From Actinomycetota bacterium (GTDB lineage Bacteria; Actinomycetota; Geothermincolia; Geothermincolales; RBG-13-55-18), in assembly GCA_014360685.1 (NCBI GenBank), contig JACIXB010000004.1:45883-109882 (forward strand): 64,000 nucleotides of DNA, read 5' to 3'. Both the position numbers and the translations under genes were made by a program. The notes under the pieces were generated by a model that saw nothing but the letters and a program-made list of their open reading frames with translations, ran no database searches and was not told the origin of the DNA. Below are positions 25,821 to 36,803 of this stretch, in pieces (the stretch's first letter is position 1; each line of letters starts with the position of its first letter).

Positions 25821-27932
25821 TCACACCACGCGGAAGGAACCCCGCAGGTGGAGGTCCTCCGGGGCGGAGGAGGCCCCCACATAAACGTCATAGGCCGTCT
25901 TCTCCACCACCCACCTGCCGGAATCGGCGTCGTAGTAGGCCAGGTCCCCGGCCCGCAGGATGAAGGAGACGCGTCTGCTCTCCCCGGGCTCCAGCCTCAC
26001 CCGGGCGAAGCCCTTGAGCTCCTTCACCGGGCGGTCCACCGAGGAGGAGGGATAACCCACGTAGAGCTGGACCACCTCCTCCCCGGCCAGGGCGCCCGCG
26101 TTCCTCACCTCCGCCTCCACTCTCAGCTCGCCGTCGGCGGGGATCTCCTCCGCCCCCAGGTGCAGGTCCCGGTACTCGTAGGTGGTGTAGGAGAGGCCGA
26201 ACCCGAAGGGGAAGGCGGGGCGCATGCCCTTCTTGTCGAAGAGCCGGTATCCGTGGTAATAGCCGTATTCCACGCGGCGGGCCTTCTTGTCAAAAGGAGG
26301 GAGCTGGTCGTTGCTCTCCGGGAAGGTGACCGGGAGCTTGCCGCTGGGGTTCACCAGGCCGAAGAGGACCTCGGCCACCGCCCTCCCGCCCTCCATGCCC
26401 GGGTACCAGGCCACGAGGATGGCGGGGACCTTCTCCCTCCATCCCGCGGTGAGGACCGCCGATCCCCCCTCCAGGACCACCACGCAGCGGGGGTTGGCCC
26501 CCGCCGCCTCCTCGATGAGGCGGACGTCCTGGGGACGCAGGGAGAGGTCCTCCCGGTCCCCGCCCAGCTTGAAGGGGCTGGGCATGGCCTCGCCCTCGTC
26601 CTTCCCGGTCAGGCCGACCACGGCCACGCAGGCCTCGGCGGACCGCGCCGCCTCCACCGCCTCGAGGAGGTCGGATCCGTCGCGGTAGATAATCTCCGTG
26701 TTCGGGCCGGCCAGGTCCCGCAGCCCCCGCAGGACGGTCACCGCGTAAGGGGGTCGGACCCGGCTGGATCCCCGGTCGCCGATGTTGGGGAGGTCGGCCA
26801 GCTTCCCCACCACGGCCAGTTTCCTTATTTTTCCTAGTGGCAGGGGGAGGACGCCCTCCCGGTTCTTCAGAAGCACGATGCCCTTGCGCGCCGCCTCCAG
26901 GGCCAGGGCGGCGTGTTCCGGGCAGGCCACGCGGTGGGGGCCGTAATCGCCGGTGACCGCGGAGGCGAACTCCGCCTTCCGCCGCAGGATGCGGGTAACC
27001 GCCTCGTCGACGAGGGATTCAGGGACCTTCCCCCGGCGCACGGCGCGCACCAGCCGGCGGCCGAAGAACCAGGCCTGGGGCATCTCCACGTCCAGGCCTC
27101 CCAAGGCGGCCCTCACCGTGTCCCGGGTGCCGAGGATGAAGTCGGACATGACCAGCCCCCGGAAGCCCCACTCTCCCTTGAGTATGTCCCGCAGAAGGTG
27201 GGCGTTGTGGGCGCAGTATTCCCCGTTGACCCGGTTGTAGGCGCTCATCACCGCCGCCGCGCCCTCCTCCACGCAGCGCCGGAAGTGGGGAAGGTAGACC
27301 TCGCGCAGGGTGCGCTCGTCCACGCGCACGTCCACGTAGAAGCGGGACTCCTCGATGCTGTTGCAGGCGAAGTGCTTGACGCAGGCCATGAGGTGTCTCT
27401 GCGCTCCCCGCACCATGGCCGCGCCCATCTCCCCCAGGAGGTAGGGGTCCTCGCCGAAGGTCTCCTGGGCCCGCCCCCAGCCGGGGTGGCGGAGGAGGTT
27501 GATGCACACGCCGCCGAAGAAGTCGGCCCCCTGGGAACGAGCCTCCACGGCCATGGCCGAGGCCACGCGCTCCTCCAGGTCCACGTCCCAGGAGGCTCCG
27601 CGGGCCATGGACACCGGGAAGCAGGTGGAACGGTTGAGGGCCACTCCCCGCGGGCCGTCGGTGAAGCGCAGGGGGGGGATGCCCAGCCTCCGGTCCTCCC
27701 CGGCGCGGAAGGGCCGGAAGTTGTAGCGCACCAGGGATACCAGCATCTCCCAGAGGCGCATGCGCCCGGCCATCTGGTTGACCTTCTGCCGCAGGGTCAT
27801 GCCCGCCACCAGTCGTCGGAGGAGCTCCTCCCTCTCCGCTCCCTCAGCCTGGAGCACGGATTCCCAGGTCGGCGGGCGGCCCCGCGGCGTCCGGCGCGAA
27901 AAACCGTTAATTTCCAATTCGCCCACCTCCAT
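25821..27932 (-). CDS. glycoside hydrolase family 3 beta-glucosidase/beta-xylosidase
   Basis: A 703-residue cytoplasmic (no signal peptide) GH3 enzyme. The N-terminal barrel has DGPRGVALNR, KHFACNSIEESR and the nucleophile aspartate in VMSDFILGT. The second domain has VVLEGGSAV. The C-terminus is a fibronectin III-like GH3 domain (VVQLYVGYP, VKELKGFARV). It releases terminal beta-linked glucose or xylose from short oligosaccharides. The neighbouring xylA-like and xylB genes favour a xyloside substrate by inference. The ATG at 27932 lacks a good site. A TTG five codons later is preceded by GGAGGTG and may be the true start. Transcribed toward the xylA-like gene. Confidence 0.9.
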   Translation of the reverse strand: MEVGELEINGFSRRTPRGRPPTWESVLQAEGAEREELLRRLVAGMTLRQKVNQMAGRMRLWEMLVSLVRYNFRPFRAGEDRRLGIPPLRFTDGPRGVALNRSTCFPVSMARGASWDVDLEERVASAMAVEARSQGADFFGGVCINLLRHPGWGRAQETFGEDPYLLGEMGAAMVRGAQRHLMACVKHFACNSIEESRFYVDVRVDERTLREVYLPHFRRCVEEGAAAVMSAYNRVNGEYCAHNAHLLRDILKGEWGFRGLVMSDFILGTRDTVRAALGGLDVEMPQAWFFGRRLVRAVRRGKVPESLVDEAVTRILRRKAEFASAVTGDYGPHRVACPEHAALALEAARKGIVLLKNREGVLPLPLGKIRKLAVVGKLADLPNIGDRGSSRVRPPYAVTVLRGLRDLAGPNTEIIYRDGSDLLEAVEAARSAEACVAVVGLTGKDEGEAMPSPFKLGGDREDLSLRPQDVRLIEEAAGANPRCVVVLEGGSAVLTAGWREKVPAILVAWYPGMEGGRAVAEVLFGLVNPSGKLPVTFPESNDQLPPFDKKARRVEYGYYHGYRLFDKKGMRPAFPFGFGLSYTTYEYRDLHLGAEEIPADGELRVEAEVRNAGALAGEEVVQLYVGYPSSSVDRPVKELKGFARVRLEPGESRRVSFILRAGDLAYYDADSGRWVVEKTAYDVYVGASSAPEDLHLRGSFRVV

Positions 27933-28287
27933 GCCGCGGGTTTCCCGGCGCCGCCTCCCGCACGACGGGGCGGAAGGCGCCTCGCGCCTCGCCAGGGAGA
28001 ATTTATCACACCCTGGGCCGCCGACAAAGGGAGCTCACGCTTTCCCTCGCCGCGAGACGCGGCTTCTTTCGCTCCCTTACGGATCGCCCGGGTGGAAGGG
28101 GCGTCGTGCCCCGCCTCGGCCGGGGGGCGCATCTCCGCCGGGCAACCATTCCCTCGCCCCGCCGGCCGGGCAAGGGCGGACGGGATGTCCACCGCCCGCG
28201 GGAGGCGCGGAGCCTGCGCCGGCGCGATTCGCGCATGCCTGTCGAAGGCCGGCCCGTGCAAACAGGCTTACGCACCGTCCATTCAAC

Positions 28288-28340
28288 GTTCAACCTCGCT
28301 AAACAAAAGCTTGACATTAAAAGTTCAACTTTACTAAAAT
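28288..28340 (+). promoter_or_regulatory. promoter and operator-like repeats of the acyl-CoA mutase genes
   Basis: TTGACA (28311-28316), an 18-base spacer and TAAAAT (28335-28340) form a near-consensus promoter in an AT-rich island. A palindrome AAAGTT-C-AACTTT (28320-28332) lies exactly between the boxes, and a direct repeat GTTCAAC-N4-CTAAA occurs at 28288-28304 and 28323-28339, 35 bases apart, the second copy overlapping the -10 box. TTCAAC appears three times in all. This layout suggests repression by a dimeric regulator, so the mutase is likely inducible. The rest of the 467-base gap 27933-28399 shows nothing else recognisable. Confidence 0.78.
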
Positions 28341-28399
28341 AAGTCACAATCGGATTCGGATGGTGACAGGGGAATTCCGGCTTGCGGGGAGGGGGTGCC

Positions 28400-30088
<1,689 letters not shown>

Positions 30089-30233
30089 ACGGGGCCTCTC
30101 GCGGACGCTGTCGAGGACAGGCATCGGTAGGCTCCCGGGGATGGCGGAAACGGGCGACGAGAGGGAAACGGCGTAAAAGGCGATCGAAGAGGTGGTGTAA
30201 GCGGGAAGGCAGGTCGGGTAACGGAGGTAGGAC

Positions 30234-30647
30234 ATGGCGGAGAGGCGCCCGGTGAGGGTACTTCTGGCCAAGGCGGGCCTGGACGGCCATAACCGCGGCA
30301 TACAGCTGGTGGGAAAGGCCCTGCGGGACGCCGGGATGGAGGTGGTCTACGGTGGTCTGCGTATAACCCCCCCGGAGGTGGTGGAGATGTCCATCCAGGA
30401 GGACGTGGACGTGGTGGGCATCAGCATATTCTCGGGCGGGCTCATGACCATCGTTCCCAAGATTTACCAGGCCATGCAGGAGAACGAGGCCACGCGGCAC
30501 ATCCCCCTGATCGTGGGAGGGATCGTGCCTCCCGCCGAGGCCGAGGAACTGAAGAGGATGGGCATCAAGGGGGTCTTCGGGCCGGGGAGCGACCTGGACG
30601 AGATAGTGGGCTTCGTCCGTTCCCTGGCCGGATCCCGATCCTCCTGA
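30234..30647 (+). CDS. B12-binding small subunit of the acyl-CoA mutase
   Basis: A 137-residue cobalamin-binding domain with KAGLDGHNRG, the DxHxxG motif whose histidine coordinates cobalt from below, followed by VVGISIFSGG and VGGIVPPAEA, the GxSxL and GG motifs. It matches the free-standing small subunits that pair with large subunits lacking this domain. GGAGGT precedes the ATG. It lies 145 bases downstream of the large subunit and ends just before a terminator, so the two genes form one unit. No meaB chaperone or epimerase gene is present in this unit. Confidence 0.92.
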   Translation: MAERRPVRVLLAKAGLDGHNRGIQLVGKALRDAGMEVVYGGLRITPPEVVEMSIQEDVDVVGISIFSGGLMTIVPKIYQAMQENEATRHIPLIVGGIVPPAEAEELKRMGIKGVFGPGSDLDEIVGFVRSLAGSRSS

Positions 30648-30666
30648 TGCCGCTTCCCGCCGATAC

Positions 30667-30705
30667 GGCCGCCCGCATCCCCCGCGGGCGGCCCCCCCTT
30701 TTTTT
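30667..30705 (+). terminator. intrinsic terminator of the mutase unit
   Basis: Perfect 10-bp stem GGCCGCCCGC/GCGGGCGGCC with a 7-base loop, followed by CCCCC and seven T residues, 20 bases after the small-subunit stop codon. Confidence 0.93.
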
Positions 30706-31311
30706 AACTGGAAATCTCATAAGCGGGATCGCAAGCCGTTTCCCATCCCCGCACCAAACCGGACCTTTGCCGCTTTGGAGGGGCACGGCGGCCCGGGGAG
30801 CGGTTTTAAGGAGCCCGGTCCCGGTGAAAACGGGAATCCCAGCCGGAGGAAAAAGAGGTGGTTATGGAGGGGTGAAGCAAAGGATGATTTGGAACGATTT
30901 CCCACCCATATCCTGGACGTGAGGCAAGGCAACCGGTAACGGTCGTTCGGAGGAGGCGGACCGGGAGGCGGATGCGGCAGCGGTCCGAGGGGAAAAAGCA
31001 CATGACGCGGAATCCAAAAGGCCGGGTGATGCTCCTGCTGAGCACCGTAATGAGGTTTTGGCGCCCGGAAACGTTTTCGCCATGGAATGGAGGCCGGTCA
31101 CGGGATCGGAGGAGGATGAGATTGGGGATCTCGTACCGGAAGGAGAGGGGAGGTTAGAATGGGCGGGGGTTGCGCGGAAGGAAAGGAGAATCGAGTGGGT
31201 CGTGAAATTTCGAGGGGCGGGAGGGAAGCCCGCGGCGCCGCCACTTGGCGGCCCGGCCGGAGAGGGTTCCGGCGCTCGGAGGTGGTGGGCGAGGTGAAGG
31301 AACACCCGCAT
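30706..31311. other. long intergenic region, no gene recognised
   Basis: About 600 bases between the mutase terminator and the alpha/beta hydrolase. Open frames on both strands are short or lack start signals. One 12-codon frame (ATG near 30883) has an AAAGG right before it but cannot be assigned. No tRNA-like fold or riboswitch core was seen. Confidence 0.4.
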
Positions 31312-32169
31312 ATGTCTTACGCGGTTTGGTGTATGGCGGGGTCGGCCGTGCCGGGGGCGGCCTTCCTCGCCCTACGGCGCTGGAGGAACCGGGTGATGCC
31401 GCGAAGGGATCCCCATCTCCCCTTTCGTGAATTGACCATCCGCTCCGGGGACGGGACGCCCATCCATGTGCGCCGGCTCGGGGACGAGCGGGGGGAAGCG
31501 GTGATCGTCGCCCATCCCGCGGTGACCGGTCAACGCTACTCTCCCCTGGTGGACTTCGCGGAGCTGCTGTGCGAACGTTTCTCCGTGTACACCTTCGATT
31601 TCCGGGGGCACGGGGGGAGCGGAGGCCGCCTGGAGATGGACCTCGGGGGCCCGGTGGAGGACCTGGGAGCGGTGGTAAGGTTGGCTCGATCCCGCGGCCA
31701 CTCCTGGGTGGGCGTGGTGGGTTTCTCCCTGGGAGGCATGGCGGCCCTGGTACGCGCCGCCCTCCACGGTGACCTGGACGCCGTGGCCGCCGTGAGCGCG
31801 CCGCCGGTATTCCCGGACGTGGAGCCCTACCGCAGGTGGCTGCCGCTCTGGTCGCTGTTCCTCCGCTTCCTGGGGGCGCGTTTCAAGGCGGTGGGCCGGG
31901 GGGGCGTGGCCCCCTTGGAGGTGGCGGGGTCCCTTCCGGACATCCCCCTCCTCCTGGTCCACGGGGAGAGGGAGGCCTTCTACCGTTGGGAGGACCTGGA
32001 ACGCTTCATGGAAAGGGCCGGTGGAAGGCCGGAACTCTGGGTGCTGCGGGGGGCCGCGCACACCGAGCTGGCGGGTCGCGAACGCGACCTGTTGCGCTGG
32101 CTGGAGGAAAAGGCGGAAGCGCGGAAAACGGGTGATGGCGGATTGCCCGGGGACCTTGGTAGTATATAA
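31312..32169 (+). CDS. alpha/beta hydrolase
   Basis: A 285-residue serine hydrolase-fold protein. The nucleophile elbow is GFSLGG (about residue 142), the oxyanion region HPAVTGQRY follows the third strand, FDFRGHGGSGG precedes the elbow, and a C-terminal LLLVHGERE and GAAHTEL supply the acid and histidine. The N-terminus has a short hydrophobic stretch (VWCMAGSAVPGAAFLAL) that may anchor it to the membrane. I use the ATG at 31312, about ten bases after AAGGA. A GTG at 31294 is an alternative. Esterase, lipase or peptidase activity cannot be distinguished. Confidence 0.82.
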   Translation: MSYAVWCMAGSAVPGAAFLALRRWRNRVMPRRDPHLPFRELTIRSGDGTPIHVRRLGDERGEAVIVAHPAVTGQRYSPLVDFAELLCERFSVYTFDFRGHGGSGGRLEMDLGGPVEDLGAVVRLARSRGHSWVGVVGFSLGGMAALVRAALHGDLDAVAAVSAPPVFPDVEPYRRWLPLWSLFLRFLGARFKAVGRGGVAPLEVAGSLPDIPLLLVHGEREAFYRWEDLERFMERAGGRPELWVLRGAAHTELAGRERDLLRWLEEKAEARKTGDGGLPGDLGSI

Positions 32170-32259
32170 CCGTCCGCAGGGCGGAGGCCGCGGGGACTCG
32201 TCCCCGTGGCGGAAAGCCGTATTAGCGTGTCCGGCGGGTCGGGAGAGGAGGTGATGAAG

Positions 32260-32619
32260 GTGATCCTGGAGAAACCGTGGGGAACCATCAGGGCTTACGC
32301 TTTAAACCAGCCCTGCACGGTAAAGCTCATCACCATCAACCCCGGCCAGGAGACCAGCCTCCATTACCACAAGCTGCGCGACGACGTGTGGATAATCCTG
32401 GATGGAGGGCTGGAGGTGACCATTGGGGAGGAGACCTTCCGGCCCTCAGAGGGGGAGGAGTTCATGATCCCCGCCGAGAAAAGGCATAAGATAAAAGCCC
32501 CGCGGGGTCGGGGGCGGGTGCTGGAGATCGACATCGGTTTCACCAGCGAGGACGACACCTACCGCATCACCGACGCCTACGGGAGGGAACTGGAGGAGAG
32601 GGAGGAACCGGGGCTCTGA
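32260..32619 (+). CDS. cupin protein, mannose-6-phosphate isomerase type II-like
   Basis: A 119-residue single cupin resembling the C-terminal domain of type II phosphomannose isomerase/GDP-mannose pyrophosphorylase. It begins ILEKPWGTIRAYAL (the PWG is typical), then the metal-binding SLHYHKLRDDVW, GEEFMIPAEKRHKI and FTSEDDTYRI. A consensus AGGAGGTGAT sits just upstream. The GTG at 32260 is eight bases from it, whereas the ATG at 32254 is too close, so I prefer the GTG. Stand-alone cupins of this type are common, and the role here is unknown. Confidence 0.82.
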   Translation: MILEKPWGTIRAYALNQPCTVKLITINPGQETSLHYHKLRDDVWIILDGGLEVTIGEETFRPSEGEEFMIPAEKRHKIKAPRGRGRVLEIDIGFTSEDDTYRITDAYGRELEEREEPGL

Positions 32620-32917
32620 GGGCAGGTGAGCGAAAGGGCGGGGAGAGGCCGCCGGGATGCGGGACGGGGAGCGGAGGGTATAGACCCCCGGCGGGGCGCC
32701 GACGGTGGGGAAGAACGGGACGGCTACGACGCCTGCGCCCCGAGGACCGTGGCAACCCGGGGCGGGAGCGGGCAAGGTGAGACGGGAAAAAGACTGGTAA
32801 TAACCGCCAAGGCAATACCTGGAAGGGATGCGAAAAGGAGTCGGAAAGAGGGAGGACCTGGTCCGGGGGGAGCCGGGAACGCGTGAGGGGACGAGCCGAT
32901 CGGAGGGAAGGAAGGAG

Positions 32918-33796
32918 ATGCTCAAGTTCGTCATTCCCAAGGGAAGCCTGGAAAGCACCACCCTGGAGATCCTGGACGACGCCGACCTGACCGTCAGGCG
33001 CAGCGGGGACCGCGAGTACCATGCCCGCATCGACGATCCGCGCATCGAGCAGGTGCGCATCCTTCGCCCCCAGGAGATACCCAAGTACGTGGAAGACGGC
33101 TTTTTCGACCTGGGCATAACCGGGTACGACTGGATAAGGGAGACGGGGGCCCAGGTGGTGGAGCTGGCCGACCTTCCCTATACCAAGACCGCCGTGGGGA
33201 CGGTGGTGCGCGTGGTGTTGGCCGTGGCCGGGGATTCCCCCTACCGGCGGCCCGAGGACCTCCCCGACGGGGTGCGGGTGTCCACCGAATACCCCAACCT
33301 GGTGGAGGAGTATTTCCGGAGGCTGGGAAAGCGCGCCGTGGTGTACCTCTCCTACGGGGCCACGGAGGCCAAGGTCCCGGAGATGGCCGACGCGGTGGTG
33401 GAGCTCACCGAGACGGGGGGGACCCTGCGCAAGCACGGGTTGCGCATCATAGACACGGTCCTCGAGTCCACAACCCGCCTCATCGCCAACCGGGAGAGCT
33501 ACGCCGACCCCGAGAAGAGGCGGCTCATGGAGGAGGTGAGGTTGCTCATCCTGGGAGCCCTCAACGCCAGGGGGAAGGTGCTCATCAAGTTCAACGTGGC
33601 CGAGAAGGACCTGGAGGCGGTCATGGAGGTCCTGCCCTCCATGAAAGCGCCCACACTTTCCAGGCTTTTCCATGAGGATTATTACGCCGTGGAGAGCGTG
33701 GTGGAGAAGAAGGGCATCAACCTCCTCATCCCCGAGCTGGCCAGGCGTGGCGCGGAGGACATCGTGGAGGTGCCCATAACCAAGATCATCCCCTGA
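32918..33796 (+). CDS. hisG: ATP phosphoribosyltransferase (long form)
   Basis: Catalyses the first step of histidine synthesis from ATP and PRPP. The 292-residue protein begins LKFVIPKGSLE and contains the periplasmic-binding-fold catalytic part (FDLGITGYDW, then DAVVELTETGGTLR for PRPP binding) and a C-terminal ACT-like HisG_C domain (VLIKFNVAEKDLEAV, APTLSRL), so it is the hexameric, histidine-inhibited long form that needs no HisZ. AAGGAG precedes the ATG. No other his genes adjoin it. hisC is 1.9 kb downstream. Confidence 0.93.
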   Translation: MLKFVIPKGSLESTTLEILDDADLTVRRSGDREYHARIDDPRIEQVRILRPQEIPKYVEDGFFDLGITGYDWIRETGAQVVELADLPYTKTAVGTVVRVVLAVAGDSPYRRPEDLPDGVRVSTEYPNLVEEYFRRLGKRAVVYLSYGATEAKVPEMADAVVELTETGGTLRKHGLRIIDTVLESTTRLIANRESYADPEKRRLMEEVRLLILGALNARGKVLIKFNVAEKDLEAVMEVLPSMKAPTLSRLFHEDYYAVESVVEKKGINLLIPELARRGAEDIVEVPITKIIP

Positions 33797-33805
33797 GGAG
33801 GAGAT

Positions 33806-34756
33806 ATGGCCGCTTTACGGGACCGGGCCCGGGAGCTCCTGGAGCGATGGAAGGAGGAGATACAGCGCCTCCCGGTCCCCGCGCACATAGATCTGGTGAC
33901 CGGGGAGGCGGGGGAATGCCTGGAAAGGCTGGCCGATGCGATTCTGGCCATGGTGGAGAACGGGGAGGAGGCGGCCTCCTTTCAGCCGGGAGGAGAAATG
34001 TACCGCCTGGCGGGGGAGATGGGAAAGCTCCGCTTCCGGCAGGGATTCTCGGTCGAGGAGCTGGTACAGGAACACGTCATCCTGCGCAACGAGTTCTGGA
34101 ACCTCTTTCACCGGTCCGTGGATATGAAACGGGTGGTGGATTTCCAGTTGGAGAAGAAGATAAACTCCTCCTTCGACAACCTGCTGCAGGCGGCGGCGGC
34201 GGCCTATTATTACCAGGGGTCGAAGGAGGTCATGGAAAACCCCCTGCGGGACCCGGTGACCGGCCTCTACAACCAGAGTTACTTTCACGGCCGCATGATG
34301 GAGGAGCTGCGGCGTGCCGTGCGCTACAAGCACGAGATAGCCCTGGTCCTCTGCGAGGTGGGCAACTACCACCGGCTGCTGGAGGATTGGGGAAAGGAAG
34401 AGACCGAGGAGGCCCTGCGCTACATCGCCTCGGCGATCTCCCGCCTGACCCGCGAGTGCGACGTCATCGCCCGCCTGGGCGAGGCCACCTTCGCCGCCCT
34501 GCTTCCGGAGACGGGTTGGAGGGGAGGGAAGGTGATGGCCGAGCGTCTCTGCCGGTACCTGGAGAAGGAACTGCCGTCGAGGGCGGCCGGCGGGGAGTGC
34601 CCCGAGCTCTACTGGGGGCTGGCCTCCTTCCCCGACGAGGTCCGCCTTCCGGAGATGCTCTACACCTGCGCGGTGGAGGCGCTGCGCGGTGCCAGGTCCT
34701 TGGCCTGCGGGGAGATAGCCGTGTACCGCGGCGCGGAAAGCGGGGAGAGGCCTTGA
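33806..34756 (+). CDS. RsbRD-like and degenerate GGDEF domain protein
   Basis: A 316-residue predicted signalling protein. Residues 1 to about 130 are helical and match the RsbRD-type N-terminal domain (GKLRFRQGFSVEELVQEHVILR), and the C-terminal half starts DPVTGLYNQSYFHGRM like a diguanylate cyclase. The active-site loop, normally RxGGDEF, reads RLGEATF, so cyclic-di-GMP synthesis is not expected. The protein may bind a nucleotide or a partner instead. It follows hisG by 9 bases with GAGGAGGAG before the ATG and is followed one base later by a metallophosphoesterase, so the three are probably cotranscribed. Confidence 0.78.
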   Translation: MAALRDRARELLERWKEEIQRLPVPAHIDLVTGEAGECLERLADAILAMVENGEEAASFQPGGEMYRLAGEMGKLRFRQGFSVEELVQEHVILRNEFWNLFHRSVDMKRVVDFQLEKKINSSFDNLLQAAAAAYYYQGSKEVMENPLRDPVTGLYNQSYFHGRMMEELRRAVRYKHEIALVLCEVGNYHRLLEDWGKEETEEALRYIASAISRLTRECDVIARLGEATFAALLPETGWRGGKVMAERLCRYLEKELPSRAAGGECPELYWGLASFPDEVRLPEMLYTCAVEALRGARSLACGEIAVYRGAESGERP

Positions 34757-34757
34757 C

Positions 34758-35528
34758 ATGGCGGTGAAGCTGGTCGCCGACCTGCACGGGCGCTACTCCG
34801 ACCTGCCGCACGGGCTGGAGGAAGAGGATGCCCTCCTGGTGCTGGGGGATATCCTGGACCTCATCGACTGGGCGGACCTCAGCGGGATCCTACCCGACGT
34901 GGTGGGCCGGGACAGGCTGGTGGAGAAGCTGCTGGGGGCGATGAAGAAGGGGCCGGAGGCAGCCGTAGAGCTTCGCGAGGAGATAATCTCGCCACATGGG
35001 AAATATTACCATGCAATAGTGGAACGCGCCCGTGAGCAGTACGGCGAATTCGCGTCCGCCCTGCGCCGTGCCGGTTGCCGGGCCTACGTGATCTACGGCA
35101 ACGGGGACCTACCCGACCTTCTCCGGGAAGCCCTGCGGGAGGCGGAGAACGCCCTTCTGGCCGAGGGGAGGGTGGAGATAGGCGGCACCGTCTTCGGTTT
35201 CGTCCCCGGGGCCGTGTATTCGCCCTTCCGCATGCCGGCGGAGATGGAGGACCGGGAGTTCGGAGCCCGGCTGGGGGAACTGGGCGCCGTGGAGGTGCTC
35301 TGCACCCACATCCCGCCCCGGGTGAAGGAGGCGCTCTTCGACGTGGTGGCCGGAAGGCCGGTGGAGGGAAGCGCCTCCCTGCTCCGCTACGTGGAGGAGA
35401 ACGTCCCCGCCTACCTCTATCACGGACACGTGCACCAGCCGGCGCAACGGGAGCTGCGCATCGGGGAGACCAGGGTCATCAACGTGGCCTATTACAAGAG
35501 AGAAGGATACGTGCACCTGCACCAGTGA
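34758..35528 (+). CDS. metallophosphoesterase
   Basis: A 256-residue calcineurin-like phosphoesterase. The metal motifs are visible in order: ADLHG, LGDILD, GNGD (usual GNHD), CTHIPP, and GHVHQP. Residues 40-100 form a helical insertion. Members of this family cleave phosphomono- or diesters, including cyclic nucleotides. It lies one base after the degenerate GGDEF gene, which suggests linked expression. Whether it acts on a signalling nucleotide is speculation. Confidence 0.85.
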   Translation: MAVKLVADLHGRYSDLPHGLEEEDALLVLGDILDLIDWADLSGILPDVVGRDRLVEKLLGAMKKGPEAAVELREEIISPHGKYYHAIVERAREQYGEFASALRRAGCRAYVIYGNGDLPDLLREALREAENALLAEGRVEIGGTVFGFVPGAVYSPFRMPAEMEDREFGARLGELGAVEVLCTHIPPRVKEALFDVVAGRPVEGSASLLRYVEENVPAYLYHGHVHQPAQRELRIGETRVINVAYYKREGYVHLHQ

Positions 35529-35690
35529 GCCCCGGGACGGTCGCCGGTAGTGACCGCGTATGACCGGCGGTTTCGGGTGGAACCGGAACCTGGACCGGAA
35601 AGCCCCGGGCCCGTGCCTTGCAGGGAGCGTTACCCTACGGTCGGGAGTGGAGTGCCGGTGCCTGGGGCGGTGAGCCTGGGAATGTAAGCC

Positions 35691-36794
35691 ATGAACTTCG
35701 ACGTGGAGCGCCTGTTGCGTGAGGAAGTGAAGGACCTCCCGGTGTACAGCCCGGGCAAGTCCCCGGAGGAGGTGGCCGGGGAGCTGGGTATTTCCGACTG
35801 CGTGAAGATGGCTTCCAACGAGAACCCCCTGGGGCCCAGCCCCCTGGCCCTGGAGGCGGCCAGGGAAGCCCTCTCCCACGCGCACCTCTACCCAGACGCC
35901 CGGTGCCTGCGCCTCCGCGAGGCCCTCTCCGGCCGCCTCGGGGTGGGCGTGGACCGCATCCTGGTCACCCACGGGGCCGACGAGGCCTTCGACCTCCTGG
36001 CCTACGCCTTCCTGGACCGTGGTGACCGCGTGGTGGTGGGGGATCCCACCTTTTCCTCCTACGAGCTGGCGGCCAGGACCATGGGGGCCGAGGTGGTGAA
36101 GGTGCCACTCCGGGAGTACCGCCAGGACGTCCGGGCCATGCTGGAGGCGGTGGACGGGCGCACCAAGATGATGGTCCTTTGCTCGCCTCTCAACCCCACC
36201 GGCACCACGGTGAGCGCCGCGGAGCTGGAGGAGGCTCTCTCCGGGTTGCCCCGGGAGGCGCTCCTGGTCCTGGACGAGGCCTACCTGGAGTACGTGGACG
36301 ATCCCGGGCACCCGGATTCCCTGCGCTACCTGTCCTCCGACCCGCGGATAGTGGTCACGCGTACCTTCTCCAAGATCTACGGGCTGGCCGGACTGCGCGT
36401 GGGTTACGTCCTCTGTTCGCCCCCCGTGCGCGAGGCCCTGGAGAGGGTCAAGCTCCCCTTCAACGTAAACCGCCTGGCCCAGGCGGCGGCGGAGGCGGCG
36501 CTGCGGGACGAGGAGCACCTGGAGAGGTCGCGGGAGATGAACCGCAGGGGCAAGCGGGAGCTCTACCGGGTGCTGGAGGAGTGCGGTTTCGGCTACGTGC
36601 CCACCCAGGCCAACTTCATACTGGTGCGTAACGGGAACCACCCCGACCTATTCGCGGAACTCCTGCGGCGGGGGATAATCGTCCGGGACGGGGCGGCGCT
36701 GGGCATTCCGGGCCACGTGCGCATCACCATCGGCGACGAGGAGCAGAACCGGAGGCTGGAGGCGGCGCTCCGGGAGATTTCCGGGGGAGGTTGA
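35691..36794 (+). CDS. hisC: histidinol-phosphate aminotransferase
   Basis: PLP enzyme of the aspartate aminotransferase fold converting imidazole-acetol phosphate to histidinol phosphate. The 367-residue protein has MASNENPLGPSPLA, YPDARCLRLREAL, SPLNPTGTTV, VLDEAYLEYVD, and the PLP lysine in RTFSKIYGLAGLRVGY, the standard HisC set. The ribosome binding site before the ATG is weak. The downstream dehydrogenase gene begins nine bases after the stop. Homologues may use aromatic acceptors as well. Confidence 0.88.
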   Translation: MNFDVERLLREEVKDLPVYSPGKSPEEVAGELGISDCVKMASNENPLGPSPLALEAAREALSHAHLYPDARCLRLREALSGRLGVGVDRILVTHGADEAFDLLAYAFLDRGDRVVVGDPTFSSYELAARTMGAEVVKVPLREYRQDVRAMLEAVDGRTKMMVLCSPLNPTGTTVSAAELEEALSGLPREALLVLDEAYLEYVDDPGHPDSLRYLSSDPRIVVTRTFSKIYGLAGLRVGYVLCSPPVREALERVKLPFNVNRLAQAAAEAALRDEEHLERSREMNRRGKRELYRVLEECGFGYVPTQANFILVRNGNHPDLFAELLRRGIIVRDGAALGIPGHVRITIGDEEQNRRLEAALREISGGG

Positions 36795-36803
36795 TCGCCG
36801 GCC

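Noticed and set aside
30883..30921. 12-codon open frame with two tryptophan codons
   Set aside because: Too short, and no attenuator or downstream amino-acid gene supports a leader peptide.
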